Assembly (NCBI GenBank): GCA_916700875.1
Contig: CAKAKS010000060.1
Span: 6,508,334 to 6,572,333 of the forward strand
DNA: 64,000 nucleotides
Source: Sebastes aleutianus
Lineage: Eukaryota > Chordata > Actinopteri > Perciformes > Sebastidae
Direction: 5' to 3'
The notes under the pieces were generated by a model. That model did not search any database, was not told the origin of the DNA, and saw only the letters and a program-made list of their open reading frames with translations. The position numbers and the translations under genes are program-made. This document shows, in pieces, positions 11,801 through 25,060 of the stretch; the stretch's first letter is position 1, and every line of letters starts with the position of its first letter.

Positions 11801-14800
11801 ATGACAAAGTCAATATCGAAGATGACCGCAATTACAGGCTTTCAGGGGACCAAAGAGTCATTGGTCTTCCTGAGAAGTGTGTCTGCATGTGTGCTGTGGA
11901 TTTGTCTTTATCATGCTATTTTTAAGGGGGTCAACCCACACGTTGCGCTTGAAATAAAAAAGTTACCAAGAGTACTTTTAATCAGAATGTGTCCAAATGA
12001 GATGACATGAGAATGCAGTTCTCGCCGTCTGAAGTTTGTGCTCCCCACAGTGAATACCATTCACATAAATAGTCCGCTAACAGCGGTAAGATCTAGAATG
12101 CAGGAAGGCTATATTTACAAATGTTTCCCACCAGTTCCCAGGCAACCGAGGGCTTTCCCCCATGTCGATCGCCAAGCTTCCAGATACACTCACCCCCCCC
12201 TACGCTACCCATTTTCACCCTCACCACCACTGCAGCTTCCACTAACCCCTGGTAATCTTATCATCTTCCATCATTATACCCTTCTCCCCCGAAAAAAAAA
12301 AGCAGCCAACCAGAACAGACATCCCTGAGACTCCCTTGCCCTCAACTCGCCCTCCCAAAACTCTTTCTCTATCATTTGGTGATTTGTAACAACCCTACAC
12401 CCCCCCCTCCCCCTCCCCCTCCCCATTGCTGCTGGAACTGCGACTCAACTTTCTGTCACTTCAAATACCAGAGGGGGGGGAGGGGGCGGATGGGTTCGGA
12501 CAGAGGCCACCATATCCCGTAACGCTCAAACCAACAGCCAAACTTTGATATTAGGGATTAAGCTCCCGTCGGGCTGGCACAACATGGCGAGGCGAAAGCG
12601 AGGCGAGGCGGCCCCGCAATTTCAGCCCCCTAATTTGTGAAAAAATGTGAGGAATGACATCAGCACCTATCAAAACAAGAGCGAGCGGGGGAGGGGGAAA
12701 ATGGAGGGTGTCCTGGGGATTCTCGCTGGCCGACAGTGGCTGATTGAGTCGGGGCGAGGTAGTGATGAGCTTTAATGGTGCGGTCTATCAGCGCTGCAGT
12801 CTGGGCAGCTCAGACAGACATGGGGGTTAAAGGATGGGATGGATGGGGGATCAGATGAGGGGGTGTGGGGCAGGCATCTCTATTTCCTTTACCCCACCAA
12901 ATCCCAGCTGATGCTGGAAAACCGGTGGCCCAGCATGTGGGGGAAGTCAGGGGAGGGTTGAAGTGAGGAGGGCAGTTATCAGCTCTGATAGCATTATCTG
13001 GGAGCAAACAGGGAACTCGCTGGGTTGTGATGTATAGGGGCTGAAAGGGATGGTGGGGAGCGGGCCGGCCACCGTGTTACGTACAGGCCCGTCTGCATTT
13101 TCAGACTCTCACACCGTCTAAAGATATCGGCATTCTCACACACGGCCGTCAAATCTTTGCCGACCCGATGAGTTCATCTGTTCAGCAATAGATCTGTCTG
13201 GATCAGTGGCGAGGACATCAACAAGCTAATAAGGTTTGACGGTGCCCTTCCTTTTGGTGTCATTAACAGGTTACAAACTGCCAACTTCATTTGGTGTATT
13301 AATACTTTCTCTATTAATACAGGATTACAGTCAAAATCACATTATTAGATCATACATATATAAACTGTTATGCAGTTCACAGGAAGAAATGAAAACCACT
13401 AATATGGAAGCTGTCAGTTGTCATTTAAATGAATGAACCTTTGTCCGATTTGTCAATGAAGTACTTTTCAATGCTGTTGGCAGTTGGAAGTGTTTACAAG
13501 AGCAAGGATTTGATGGATCACCAAGCTACCATCCTCTCATTTCTCTATCTGTGTTACTCCTACTATCTCTCATCACTAAATTTATGACCTCCCCTGAGAG
13601 GTCATCAACAGGGTTACACATTTGGCATTCCCAACAGTGAAGAGGTAGAAGGAATGAGAGGAGGGGGGTTGGTGAAGGGTGAAGAAAAGGAGTGGATAGC
13701 AGGTAAGGGAGTGAGGAAGAACGAGAGACAAGGAGGGAGAAAGCGAGATAACGAGTGGGAGAGAAGTGCTGATGGCTGTAGGTCAAATGCCTGAAAGCAG
13801 CAGTCAATAAAACGGAGGCCCACCTTTAAAATGTGATAAGAAATTGCCCTAAGTGTGTGCTGTATATCACAACACCCGACCCTGCTCTAACTGCCATGTT
13901 TTGACCATAGATGGAAGTTTTCCACTCACACACATGGCAGGTGTTTTTCAGTCCAAGCAAGTGCAACATTGCTTTCATTCCCAAAAAATGCAGTGAATGT
14001 TCTGGTCCTGCTTGTGACTTAAACTAAGGATCTTGTATCATTCCAACCGATGAAGAATAAACTGAGTCTGACTCACTTCTGTTGAGAGACAAATGTAGGC
14101 TGCAATGAAACACAAGGATGTAATACAAACAACAGGATGATCGTTTTTTAACAGAGAGATTCATTAGTGTCTGATGGATATGCTGGACTTCAGTACACGA
14201 AGTTTTGCAGTTACTGTGTGAAATGCACCTTTTCCAAAGCTAAACCCAAAGTCCACACCATAACTACAGAGGCAACAGGGTCACAACTGTTTGGCTTTCA
14301 TTTCAAAACCCTCTCAAAGCCCTCTAATCACTGACTCACATCAAAACATCCAGGAGTCTGGCTTAATTAGCCAAAATCAACTGGGGCTAAATTGCATTTC
14401 TGTGCTGAACAGAGTGGAATTCACATTCCAGGTCAGAGCAAAGGACTTCAAATATCAACAAAACGCCACACAAACTGTCAGACCAAATCAGCTTTCTTGC
14501 TCGGTCTTTGTTTGGGTTTGTTCCATTATTTCATATTGGTCAAAAAACACCACGATTAATATCTTCAGCCTAATCATCGTCATCAGCAAATACCCAGGGC
14601 TGGATTCTGTTGGCGTGGCCGTTCCTTCAGTATAAACAAAGGCATTACTGCGGGGGGAAACTGCACCGCGCTTATCACTACCGTGACTTACACAAACCCC
14701 ATGGTTGTTGCCTTCAGCGCACCAAATTTACATGTGATTTCATTAAATAAAACATTCTGTTTTTCCAATGGCAACACTGACTTTATTTTCAGCTCCTGGC

Positions 14801-15767
14801 GTTGGGCAGGGTAAGCTGTGCTGTGATCAACATGAAACCTCAGAGTTAATTCAGATTGAGAGAGAGGAGGGGGGGTAATGGATATCTCAGTGTGGTATCA
14901 GATGTGGCCAAATAAATCACAAGTTGACGCACGTTCGCCGCTCAGTTAGCCCGTTGTTGTGTCGGATGTGTCGGGTTGTTGCAGAGGAACAACAGAGGTA
15001 TGTCAGCCAAACACATCATCAATAACCGTGATTGATGATGCGAACATCGGGCCCTAAAGTGAATGAATTTATTACTGTCATCTCACTCAACCACTCAACC
15101 CTCAGCTGAACCACCCACACTCAGACAGCCCCCCCCCCACTCACATACCCATACACATCCTCCTACGCACACACACTAAAGACAAATTACTATAGAGTGC
15201 TACAGGAATGAGTCCTAAAACTCAGAAATTAGTTAGCAATTTAGCACTTCCAGATTGACGTCTGAAAGTCAGTGGGTTTTTAGTTAGATGCCTGAAATAA
15301 GATCTGTGGTTAGACTAAGCTTAAGAGATTTAACGTTTTGTTCTACAATATAAAATACGTCAGTAAATACCCCACTCGTGACTTTCGAAGCCTTTACGTG
15401 TCTTAAAAAAGGCGGTTGCTAACAAGCGGCTAAATAAGACTACTAAACATTATCACGCCGACTCGTCCGCCTTTACAGCCTCGTTGTGTATACTAACGTT
15501 AGCTCTTTACTTCTGCCGATTGCATTCATGCTTCAAAAATCATAAAAGTGGTGTTAATTTCTGGAGATTATAGTATCATAAACGTTTGTTTGCCACAGAG
15601 CTATAATAATAGCAATAATCCAAAACCCAATGGAAAAATCCCGTTGACCTTTTGTCAAGGGAACCAGGGCGATGCTAACTTCCTGGTTGGCCTACAAAAA
15701 TACAACATCCTTGGAGCACTTCATTCTCTCTTACTCTCATCCACACTCGTGCAGCCGCTGCTCAGAC

Positions 15768-15771
<4 letters not shown>
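8876..15771. other. Long repeat-poor intergenic stretch; possible regulatory DNA
   Basis: Almost no dispersed repeats are recognised here, unlike the flanks. There is a purine-rich run at 9200-9270, short CAGG repeats near 9650, C-rich runs at 12190 and 12400-12425, and a G-rich tract at 12470-12490. Open frames are short and unrecognised. The retention of apparently unique sequence next to a developmental gene is compatible with distal enhancers, but nothing in the sequence proves it. Confidence 0.4.

Positions 15772-15810
<39 letters not shown>
15772..15810. repeat. (AC)n microsatellite
   Basis: A 39-base uninterrupted AC run. A second AC run lies at 15954-15978, and the TC/AC-rich context creates spurious His-Thr open frames here. 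Confidence 0.95.
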
Positions 15811-15812
<2 letters not shown>

Positions 15813-15953
15813 CTTAAGCTTGCAAAACCTGAGCATCAATATTCTTCACCAGAACCTTTCTTCAACAAGTCACCAAATTTGTCAGCCTGCAGCCCCAGGC
15901 TCCAGGGGGATTGTGGGAATCCTGAAAACAGGCTGCCAAAAAGAAAAATGGAG

Positions 15954-15978
15954 ACACACACACACACACACACACACA
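15954..15978. repeat. (AC)n microsatellite
   Basis: A second short uninterrupted AC run about 150 bases after the first. Confidence 0.9.
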
Positions 15979-15999
15979 TGGGTAAACGAAACAGAGAAA

Positions 16000-18015
16000 G
16001 AGACAAGGAGAAGACAGAAAAAAAGTGCAGAAAAATATAACCCTTGGTGCCTGAGGTCCCAGGCAAATAAACACTTCCCTGTTCGATTCCTCCGTCTCTA
16101 TCGTACTGTAAATCTGGTGAACAATTTAAAGAGGTGGGGTGTGTGCGTGTTTGAGTGTGTGTGTGGGGCAGTCTAATATTTCCACCGTGACTGAGATCCA
16201 GGAAACTGCTCCATCTGCTACCAATGTAGCCACTTCCATTAAATTTCCTCCCACATAAGGGCATCACAGAGAGCCCATCACTTCTGAGTCTTTATCTTTG
16301 GCCTGCTGAAAGCCTCTCTGGAGGCGGGCACCCCCCTCCACCTCGCTGCGCTGGCCAACACGTACCTCCATCCATCAGATAAAAGCCTATTTATTCTGCG
16401 CACAAACACCGCGGCTACAGCAGTCACCGTGTGTTGTAAGGCAAGCACTCAAACATACTTATCAAAAGACAAGAAAAACACTACAGCGAGACCTGCAAGA
16501 AGATAAGGGTCTCTGCTACTTGTAACGCTGAAAACTTGACCTCAGATTTCTGCGTATTGGATTCATCAGATTTAGTGCTCCTGTCAGGAGATATTGAACA
16601 CCTTGAGGATGCAATTACACATCCTACAAGGGCTAGAGAAGCATCTGTGCACCGGTACTGTGGAGGGTCACAACCTCGACTTCAGTCCAGACAGCCCGCA
16701 CATGACCCCTTTCTCAAGTTCTGGGTGAACAGCAGTTCACTCATTTCAAAAATAGATTTTCGTCTCCAGGACCTGAGACCAATCTGCGGCTACTCTGCTG
16801 CTAACATTTTTGGTTCCGCTGGGTGGAAGGGAAAGACGGGGTGAGCATTGACAAATAAACACCACTCAGCATCACAGACCCAGACCGAAGAGGCCTGCCC
16901 TCCTAGCAATTCTCAGTGGAAAGAATAACAGGCTGAGGGCCAGTTGGTGTAGGTGGCTTCAGGAGAGCTATAGACAGCATGGTGACTGCAGAGCCCCAAC
17001 ACCACCTCTTCACATCTGTAGAGTGTTAAAATACAACACGGAGAATAAGGAGAAAGTGACAAACTTAATGAAATACATGTAAGCTGGATGTCGTAATGAA
17101 AAGGGGCAGTAAAACGAACATTTCGTCTTTTTAACACGAAAATGGGATTGCAACATTAAACCCACATTTTCATTTGCTACATATGTTACATGAAGTTGAA
17201 CTCCATGGCTGCTCCCTGTGGCCCAGTAGTAGCCCCTAACTCTGGCTCAGACACCTCTGAAGAATGTCACCCATGTAGGAGGGTGGGCGAGGGCGGCGAG
17301 GCCGGGCCTGGATGGATGGATGGATGGATGGATGAATGGCTGAGCGGCAGAGACTGAAATAGCAGAGGCATTTAAACAAGTTAACTAATCAGCGCTCATT
17401 ATAGACGATGTCTAGCCAGAACACAAACAGAGGCTCAACGAAGGCTCAGGGTGAACTGACACTCTGCGACAACTGAGCGACTGAGGTTGTTAGCTGGGCG
17501 GGCACGAGCTGGGCTCAAGCTTCACCCTGTAAAAAGTTAAATGGTGGCTATTAAAAATACCGTGTGATGTCGAATGATTTAAGTGCTTGCTCCGTTCTAT
17601 TACAAGTGAAGCTGGCTCCCTTAACATGTAATGGCAACATAAAAATACTGAGCTGAGAAATCAGTGTCTGAATTCCACTCTAAATCCACCCTAAAATGAG
17701 AATCCCTGTATTATTCCTATAGGGTGGACCCCTGAATGGATGGGGTTTTTATTTAGGGTTAATTAAGGAAAATAGACAGATATATGATGAATGCTATTAG
17801 ATGGATTGCCACGCTCTTTTGTACAGACATCATGGTCCCCAGAGGATGAAGTTTACTGACTTTGGTCAACCCCTTACTTTACCTCTAGTGCCACCAGTTG
17901 GGGGACATTTTACTTTTTTTGTCAAATATCATCTAAACTAGTGGATGGATTTCCATGAAGTCATTCATGCCCCCCTCACTTTTCTTACTTCTTACTTTTA
18001 TTTCAAATAGTTTAG
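16000..18015. other. Intergenic, no gene recognised
   Basis: Mostly unique-looking sequence with the GATG microsatellite and, from about 17700, low-complexity sequence leading into the minisatellite. Confidence 0.55.
17311..17334. repeat. (GATG)n microsatellite
   Basis: Six tandem GATG units, slightly degenerate at the right end. Confidence 0.9.
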
Positions 18016-18450
18016 GTTTGGCATGACCTTGAATGGTTGAGGTTAGGCACTGTCCTTGAATGGTTGAGGTTAGGCATTGACTTTGAATGGTTGAGGTTAG
18101 GCATCGACCTCAAATGGTTAAGGTTAGGCATTGACCTCGAATGGTTGAGGTTAGGCATTGACTTTGAATGGTTGAGGTTAGGCACTGACCTTGAATGGTT
18201 AAGGTTAGGCATTGACTTGAATGGTTAAAGTTAGGTATTGACTTCAATGGTTGAGGTTAGGCACTGACCTTGAATGGTTGAGGTTAGGCTTTGACCTTGA
18301 TTAGTTAAGGTTAAGCATTGACCTGGAATGGTTGAGGTTAGGCATTGACCTTGAATGGTTGAGGTTAGGCATTGACCTCGAATGGTTGAGGTTAGGCATT
18401 GACCTTGAATAGTTAAGGTTAGGCATTGACCTCAGATGGTTATGGTTAGG
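18016..18450. repeat. 27-bp minisatellite (about 16 units)
   Basis: A tandem array whose unit reads approximately GGCATTGACCTTGAATGG followed by TTGAGGTTA. Units differ by a few substitutions (ACCTC/ACTTT/ACCTT; GTTGAGG/GTTAAGG) and some are 1-2 bases short. Because the unit is a multiple of three, most of the array is open on both strands, giving repetitive nine-residue peptides such as SMPNLNHSR. These are artefacts, since no start context, splice site or conservation supports them. Degenerate GTTAGG-rich sequence continues to about 18460. Confidence 0.93.
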
Positions 18451-18460
18451 ATAGGTTAGT

Positions 18461-20045
18461 CGAGCAGTGAGTCTTGCGAGACCTTTTGCAATGTGTGGGT
18501 TACCTTCTGGACACGATCCATCTTCAGTTCAAATGTTTAATTTGTGCAATACTTCCGTTTATGACCAAATATCTGCAAAACTAATGATATCCCCATTATC
18601 CTCAGCTGTACTTTGTACAAAAAAAGGAACAAGTCACACATTAAGGTGCCTAAAGATAAGAACTTATGTCTTGAATCAAACACGAGGTTAAACAACACTT
18701 TTTTTTTAAAGAAATAGTATTCAAATAATTTTGTACATAATGTGTCAGTTGTCTAAGAACTAATGTCGGTAAGAAAGAAAGACAGTGGGGAATAAAATTT
18801 AGTTTGAGTGACAGTCAGTGAGCTCTGCTTCTAATACCCTTTGAGCCCCACAGCACTCTTCTCCTTATCTCAAAAGATAATACGAGATTTCCAAACAAGG
18901 TTGGTAGCCAGCTATCAGGACCCTCGGATAGATTAAAAAAAAAAATAATCAAAAGTAATGCCTTCATTATGTAGCAGGTTGTGGCTTCCAGAAGATGGCA
19001 CCAATAAACAATTCACCTTTGTACTGGGCAGTCACTGTGAGTGTCGGTGATGGCACCGGCTGAGATGGGAGAAGGATAAGGAGACCATACAACAGAGAGT
19101 GCATATTTACAGAGATCCATAAGGTAAACAAAGTAGCATAAGACTCAGTTTGAAAGCGCAGTTTGTATAAAAGATTGATTTTGGGATAATAACTGATAGA
19201 TGGGTGTAAAAGTGCACGGCAAAATGGGTAAAACCCTCCTTTGGTACAGCAGTCATTGACATGCAAAGGATTAGAGAGCGACTGTTTATTGATACAACAA
19301 CCTGTCTTATCGCATCACAATCAATATTATACAGCTTCAGTGACATCCCAGAGTAGGTAAACAGGTGCACTTTATATTCTGAACCCTCTTTGTCCACCAC
19401 TCACTTTGCCTGCAGGCCTCATTGCTCTAATGGACCTGTTAGCCGTCCTGTCATCAACATCGGACCATCAGCCCCAGAGGACACATGCTAGATGGTGACT
19501 GTGATATGTGGTGGTCAACGTATCGATGTGGAAGCCAGATAGCGGCCTTATCATTATCTTATCACAGGCATCTGCTTGCGCAGAAGACCTGCTGCCCTGC
19601 TCTGCTGACAATCAGCTCATTTTTATGCTCCCAACCCAATGCTCTTTGAAAGGTCATAATGACGGCCATCACGCCATATGCTGAAGAGCTCATCGTCCAA
19701 TCGGGAAAATGCATGTATCCTTCTCTCTTACACACACATAGGGGAATAACACAATATACATATCGCCTGCCCATATGCACATGTGCACAGAGACAAGCAG
19801 ATGTACACATGCAAACACATACATGCACATAAACGGTCTTTCTCTCGCACACACGTGTCTGGCGAGAGTGGAGAGGTATAGGAAGAGTCAACAGACTGCA
19901 GACAGTGACGGTAAATGTCTGGCTCCAGTCTGGAAGAGAAGCTGTTTGGATGTTGTAAACTCCATCAACATGAAAGTATACACCGACCAATTCTCTACAA
20001 GGAAGTAGACATTTACATTATATCTCTATTGACACAGTGCAATAA
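18461..20045. other. Intergenic, no gene recognised
   Basis: Short unrecognised frames only. There is a CA-rich region at 19730-19850. Confidence 0.55.
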
Positions 20046-20089
20046 CTGAAACATGGGTTTCTTCAAAGGGCGGGTCCATCTGCGTTTCA

Positions 20090-20710
20090 GTTTTTTAAAA
20101 TGGAAACAGTTAAACGTTCGCAAAAAGCAGTGACGTAGGTTACCACAGTAAGCTAATCAATAAGGTTATGAATAATGTGAACGCTAGCATTAGTTGAGTC
20201 AACGCTGTGCTTAGTTTGTAAATAAGTGAAAGGGTTAGTTTGGATTTGTGGGGTTGTATGTATACTCCCATGTTCTGCGAGGTAAAATTACTGCTTTTGT
20301 GAATGGAGTCTGGTGGCTTTGAAGAGAGTGATATAACGGCTTCAGTTCCCCATTGGACTGTCTGATGTCGAGGTAAAGCTGCTGTAGACGGGAGCAGCAG
20401 AAAAATGTATTTTAGCAACCTAAAAAAAAATCAATATCAGTTTAAGTGTATGCTATATTTAGAATATTTTCACCGCTTTATCTCGCCATCAGACAGCCCT
20501 TTCCAACAGGTCATTTTACCTCGCAGAACACGGGAGTTGCTGGTCTACCGCCGTTAGTTTGTTTGTGTTATTGTGTGACTTTCGAATCCAGACTAACATA
20601 GCATCCACAGCAGTACGTTACTAAGCTTCCGTGCTGTATATATTGTATATGCGGCAGTGTCATCATACAGAAACCTACGTCAGGTCACATGGGAAAAAGT
20701 TTTTAGTAAG
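20090..20710 (+). repeat. Dispersed repeat, copy B (inverted relative of copy A)
   Basis: The reverse complement of this tract aligns along most of its length with 2450-3530, but without the Tc1-like insertion, so it approximates the empty site. It includes the same hairpin-forming motif (GTCTGATGTCGAGGTAAAGC paired with CATCAGACAGCCCTTTCC). The preceding motif AAAGGGCGGGTCCAT (about 20067) also recurs at 2300. Confidence 0.7.
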
Positions 20711-20802
20711 GGATGGGGAAATAGTATTTTGATGTTAAAACATACACACTTTGACCAAAATATGAATGTTTGGATAAGGAACACCGCTGGGAAGCTACAG
20801 AA

Positions 20803-20827
20803 TTATATATATATATATATATATATA
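20803..20827. repeat. (TA)n microsatellite
   Basis: A pure AT dinucleotide run. Confidence 0.9.
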
Positions 20828-22742
20828 AACACCCTTTAAGTGCACAAAACTTTACAAAACGCTATATCACTTTTTTATTAAGCTGTATTAACAACTTTTG
20901 GTTAGAGACAGATTACCAAGGATTTCCTTCTAATATGGAATCCAGCAATACAAACTAATACAGCAAAATCAACACAATTTTCTCAGACTTTGAAAATCCT
21001 TGTTTTTAACTGGTCTCTTAATCAATTCTACTTTCCTCTTCCTCAATTTGTGGTTTGTATAGATTTAATAATGAATGGATACAAAAATAATAATTATTAT
21101 GGCATTTTACCAATTTCAGATATCCACAGTGCAAATAATAATAATATAATATAATAAATATAATAATAATAAATATTTTTTTAAAAATGTAAATATTCCT
21201 GGAAACAAAAGTTAAAATATTAACCTTGACTAAGATGCTGTTTGATAGTGGCACACTTAGAAATCATCTTTCAATACCATTAAATAAAACAGGCACAACA
21301 TAAACTCATTGCTGAGTACCAGTAAAGTGTTGCGTATGTGCGTCTGGAGATATTACAGTTCTTCTGTCATTAATGACACTGATAAAGCAATAGACTGAAG
21401 TGAATGAGATAACCCGACTTTATTTTGAAGATATGGCCAGTGCAAGAGTCCTTTAATCAGGAAGCCAGAGTGAAAAAGAGGTTCAAAGTCACTCCAAGAA
21501 ATCAATAGACAGTAGCTCTGATAACGCCTCACTACTTCATGTTTATTTATTATTTGGCTTATTTGCCGATTAGAGGGCGCCACTGGTGTTGTTTCCCCTC
21601 TAAACATGTCAACAACGAAGACAGATATGCAGCAGATAACATTGAGAATATGGGACAAAGTTTACTCAATCCAATCAATGAGTTTTTTATTGTTGGTAAA
21701 AACAATATGCACTCTGTTTTGAACCCTTTTGTGCACGTCCATGTGCCATCTCACTGGGCAGCTGATAAGACTGACAACACCAACACCCATGAATTGCCTC
21801 ATATTGCTTCTGGACTTGCAGATACATCCAGTTATTATCTGAATGAACTCTGGATGAGGACAACTAAAGAAGATGTGTGATAAACGTGTAAGATATGATT
21901 ATAAACTACCATGCTGACTGTGCTGTGCTGCGCTGAAGATGCACAGGATTTTTTTTGTTTGTTTTAATGCTGTAGTTTTATTGCGTTTGCTCACAGCTGA
22001 AAGACATCTTGATAAAAACGCTGCTATCGTTATTCTTTTCTGTGTATCTGCCGCAGTATGCGCTTCCAAACTGTTTGTGCAGCCACAGAAATTCCAGGGT
22101 TGCTTGAGGTTAATAAAACTTTTTCTTTTTGGGACTTTTTTTTTTTTTCACATATTGTAACAATTTTGACTGCAAATCCCAGATGGCGTTCTATTTTATT
22201 AAACAAGATTAATTTTCCACTCATGAGCTGACTGGCTAGGAGGCCATTCTCAGTCCAACTATGACAGGTTGTAGTGTGTTCAGCTGGATTAGCCCTGGCA
22301 TTTCATCATGGTGATTTATGCCTCACGTAAAGAGACACTGACACGGATTCACTCTGACAAATGTACATGTATAAAGGAGAAATGCTCCAAATGTATCCAG
22401 CTTCACGTCCGAACCCATAACAAGATTTCCTGTTTTATGAAACATCAAAATAGACAAACGTCAGCCCGTTTACTGATGTTTGGAGTTATGGCAAATCATT
22501 TATAACAAATAGCAAAAAAAATGTGAAGCATCTGAGTTGAATTATGGATCATGTCTTTCTTTGAATGCTCTTTAATATGCTGTGGTCAGCTTGTATATAC
22601 ACTCAGCAAATCATCTCACATATGTTTCACTAAATCTCTGGCAGTAGAGAAAAACATAAAAAATGTGTACATGGCTTACAATGTGTGAGATCCCCAAACT
22701 GGCAAACAGGTCACAGAACCTAACACATAAAAAACTGTTATG
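20828..22742. other. AT-rich intergenic, no gene recognised
   Basis: An AT-rich tract with ATA/TAATA runs at 21090-21200. No recognisable protein or RNA. Confidence 0.55.
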
Positions 22743-22750
22743 TTTTTCAC

Positions 22751-23787
22751 TACGGGTGGGAAAAAAAATCGATTCACTTATCTATCGCTTTTTTTTAATG
22801 CCAGAATCGACATATTTGCTTCATTTGCGTCTACGTGGAGGTAGAAGGAAGTTATTGCTTTTATTGTTGTAGCCTGAGTAACGTGGCGTCAAATCCGTTC
22901 CATATCCATCAACCAAAACAAACTGCAGCGAGTCGAAACGAGAAAGTAGAAAACAGCGGAGGGTCTGCGTGGATACGACCTGCACCCTCACATCTTAAAT
23001 TCAAAGTTGTAAACACTACACATCCAGTAAAGGATGGAAACACTTTGGGTTTCTCACATTGCAGGAAAAGCAGAGCTAGACATCACGGCTAAAGCTGCAT
23101 ACTAACTCTGTATCGCGGTAACGTGCGGTCAAGCCAGCCGTCGCTCTCATCACCGTGGTCAAAGCAGCCGACGCTACAACTGTAGAGCACAGTACTGACA
23201 TTTATGTTAAATGCATTCAAACAGCCCCGATGGAGCTGACCATGGATGTGTAAAGAGAACGGAGCTGACGGGAGAGTTAGCGACGACCTTGGAGAAGTTA
23301 GAGGAAGTATACACGTCCGACTATGTCCGGTTTTCAAAATAAGATGTTAACAAAGGGAGCTGTATATACAAAATACATATATGGATATAAGATTGATTGG
23401 ATTATATTCACCAGACGTATAAAACATTACATGTCCCTCATAAATTAAAAAGAAAATACCACTAATATGTGAGGGAAATGTTTTTATTCTTTGATTTTTT
23501 TTTGTTGCTAGAAATACAATAAATAATGGCAGTGACTGATATATTTGACTTCAGGACATCTCTGACTACATACATGCTGAAAAAACACGTTTACTGTATT
23601 AATTTAGACATTTTCCAAAGTAAAAGTCCCTAGAAGTGTATGATTAAATTTTTTCCCATGGTCTAGTGTTAAAAAAGGTAACAAAAATTGCAATAAATTG
23701 TAATTAAAAATCGCAATACATATCGAATCGGCACTCAAGTATCGTGATAGTATTGAATCGGGAGATAGGTGATTCGTCCCAGCCCTG
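22751..23787. mobile_element. Non-autonomous hAT-like DNA element
   Basis: The ends are imperfect inverted repeats: TACGGGTGGGA at the left and TCCCAGCCCTG at the right. Just inside are ATCGATTC and GAATCGGGAG motifs typical of a widespread fish element. The flanking octamers TTTTTCAC (22743-22750) and TTGTTCAC (23788-23795) agree at seven of eight positions, fitting the 8-bp duplication made by hAT transposases. The interior (1037 bp in total) shows no transposase, so movement would need a helper enzyme elsewhere. Confidence 0.75.
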
Positions 23788-23795
23788 TTGTTCAC

Positions 23796-25060
23796 CTGAA
23801 AACACTCAGGTTTGAAGCCTAGTGCTACTGCCCCCCCACCCCCCCACTGTCTGTGCTAAAACGAAAAACCTTGTGAAAGGAAGGAAATTCCCAACATGTC
23901 AAGATAAGAGTCGGTGATGATGCGCTGAGCCAAGAAAGCAAATGGTGTCCTGCTTTTTCTGCACCTCACCCTCCTATCAATAGAGACCTAGGATGAGCTC
24001 CAAATAAAACAATCTTCCCCCCGCCTGGAACGCATCTTAAGCTTTATTGTGAGCAAAGGTCTGCAGCAGCTGGCACTGAGAGGTTCGAGGCTGAAATAAT
24101 CTTATCTGCCATCAGCTATAAATATTTGACAGAGAAGGGAGAGAGAGAGAGAGAGAGAGAGATGAGGAGAGAGGAAGAGGCGAGGAGGACAGGCAGGGGT
24201 GGCGGGGGCGGGTGGGCGGCGGGCGTCTAAGGGACCTTCTGAAAGCCCAGTGACAACTGCGCCATGGAGATTTCTAACAAATTAAAAGACAGGCCGAGCT
24301 GAGGATTTGCTGGTCTCTGGAACAGATTAAGATGCACTTTATAGGCATGTTTTTGGCTCTCAACCGGCCAGTCGAACTCGCGGCGCAGCACAGACTGTGC
24401 TTTCTTTCCACTCTATGTTCCTCATCACCATCACAAGCTCATTCTTCTGTGTGGAAACACAGGTGGTACCACAAATAAACACTATAAAACCGTCTGGACA
24501 GCTTTTATATTTGTGCAGCACTCCCATAACACTCCTAATCAAAGGAAACAACCCCCAAAACACATTACAGGTGGTCTGTGTGAATGTGTGTGTGTGGGTG
24601 GATGAGGGGGGGTAGAAGGGGGGTCATTCATTCTATTCTTACATCCAACTACGTCAGATTTTTTTTTTTAATTCATTCCATATTACCTACCAACTTGTTC
24701 TGTTTCTCTCTCCCGCTCATGGTCCAAACCCTCACACAAAAGGAGAAGATTATAGGAAGAGTGGAAAAACAAAACTAATTACTCGAGGTATTTCAACCAG
24801 CCAATGCTGCTTAAAATGTAATTACATGGGTTTAGAGCTCTGGCGGAGGCTGGGGTGGCTGCAAATCTCACATTGGCAGAGCTGCTCCTTCCCCGTGTAA
24901 AAGCGGACTGCCTCTGAAAGTGACAGCAGGAGAGAATCTCGGGGCGGACGAGGAGATTGGTACCATGTCTAGTCGACCACATGAAAGAAAGTTAGAAAGA
25001 AGTCGAGGTTCCCTTAATTTGATCAAGAAAGCTAAACTTCCACAACAGAGAAAGAGTTTT
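23796..25060. other. Intergenic, no gene recognised
   Basis: Contains C-runs at 23830-23845, the GA repeat with a purine-rich, G-rich tract (24130-24230), and otherwise unique-looking DNA. Confidence 0.55.
24139..24162. repeat. (GA)n microsatellite
   Basis: A pure GA dinucleotide run within a purine-rich stretch (24130-24190). Confidence 0.9.

Noticed and set aside
15548..16267. Overlapping frames with His-Thr or Val-Cys runs
   Set aside because: They translate the CA microsatellites at 15772 and 15954.
18012..18228. Open frames on both strands encoding nine-residue repeats (NHSRSMPNL-like, EWLRLGIDL-like)
   Set aside because: They are direct by-products of the 27-bp minisatellite. Openness on both strands and lack of any gene context argue against coding.
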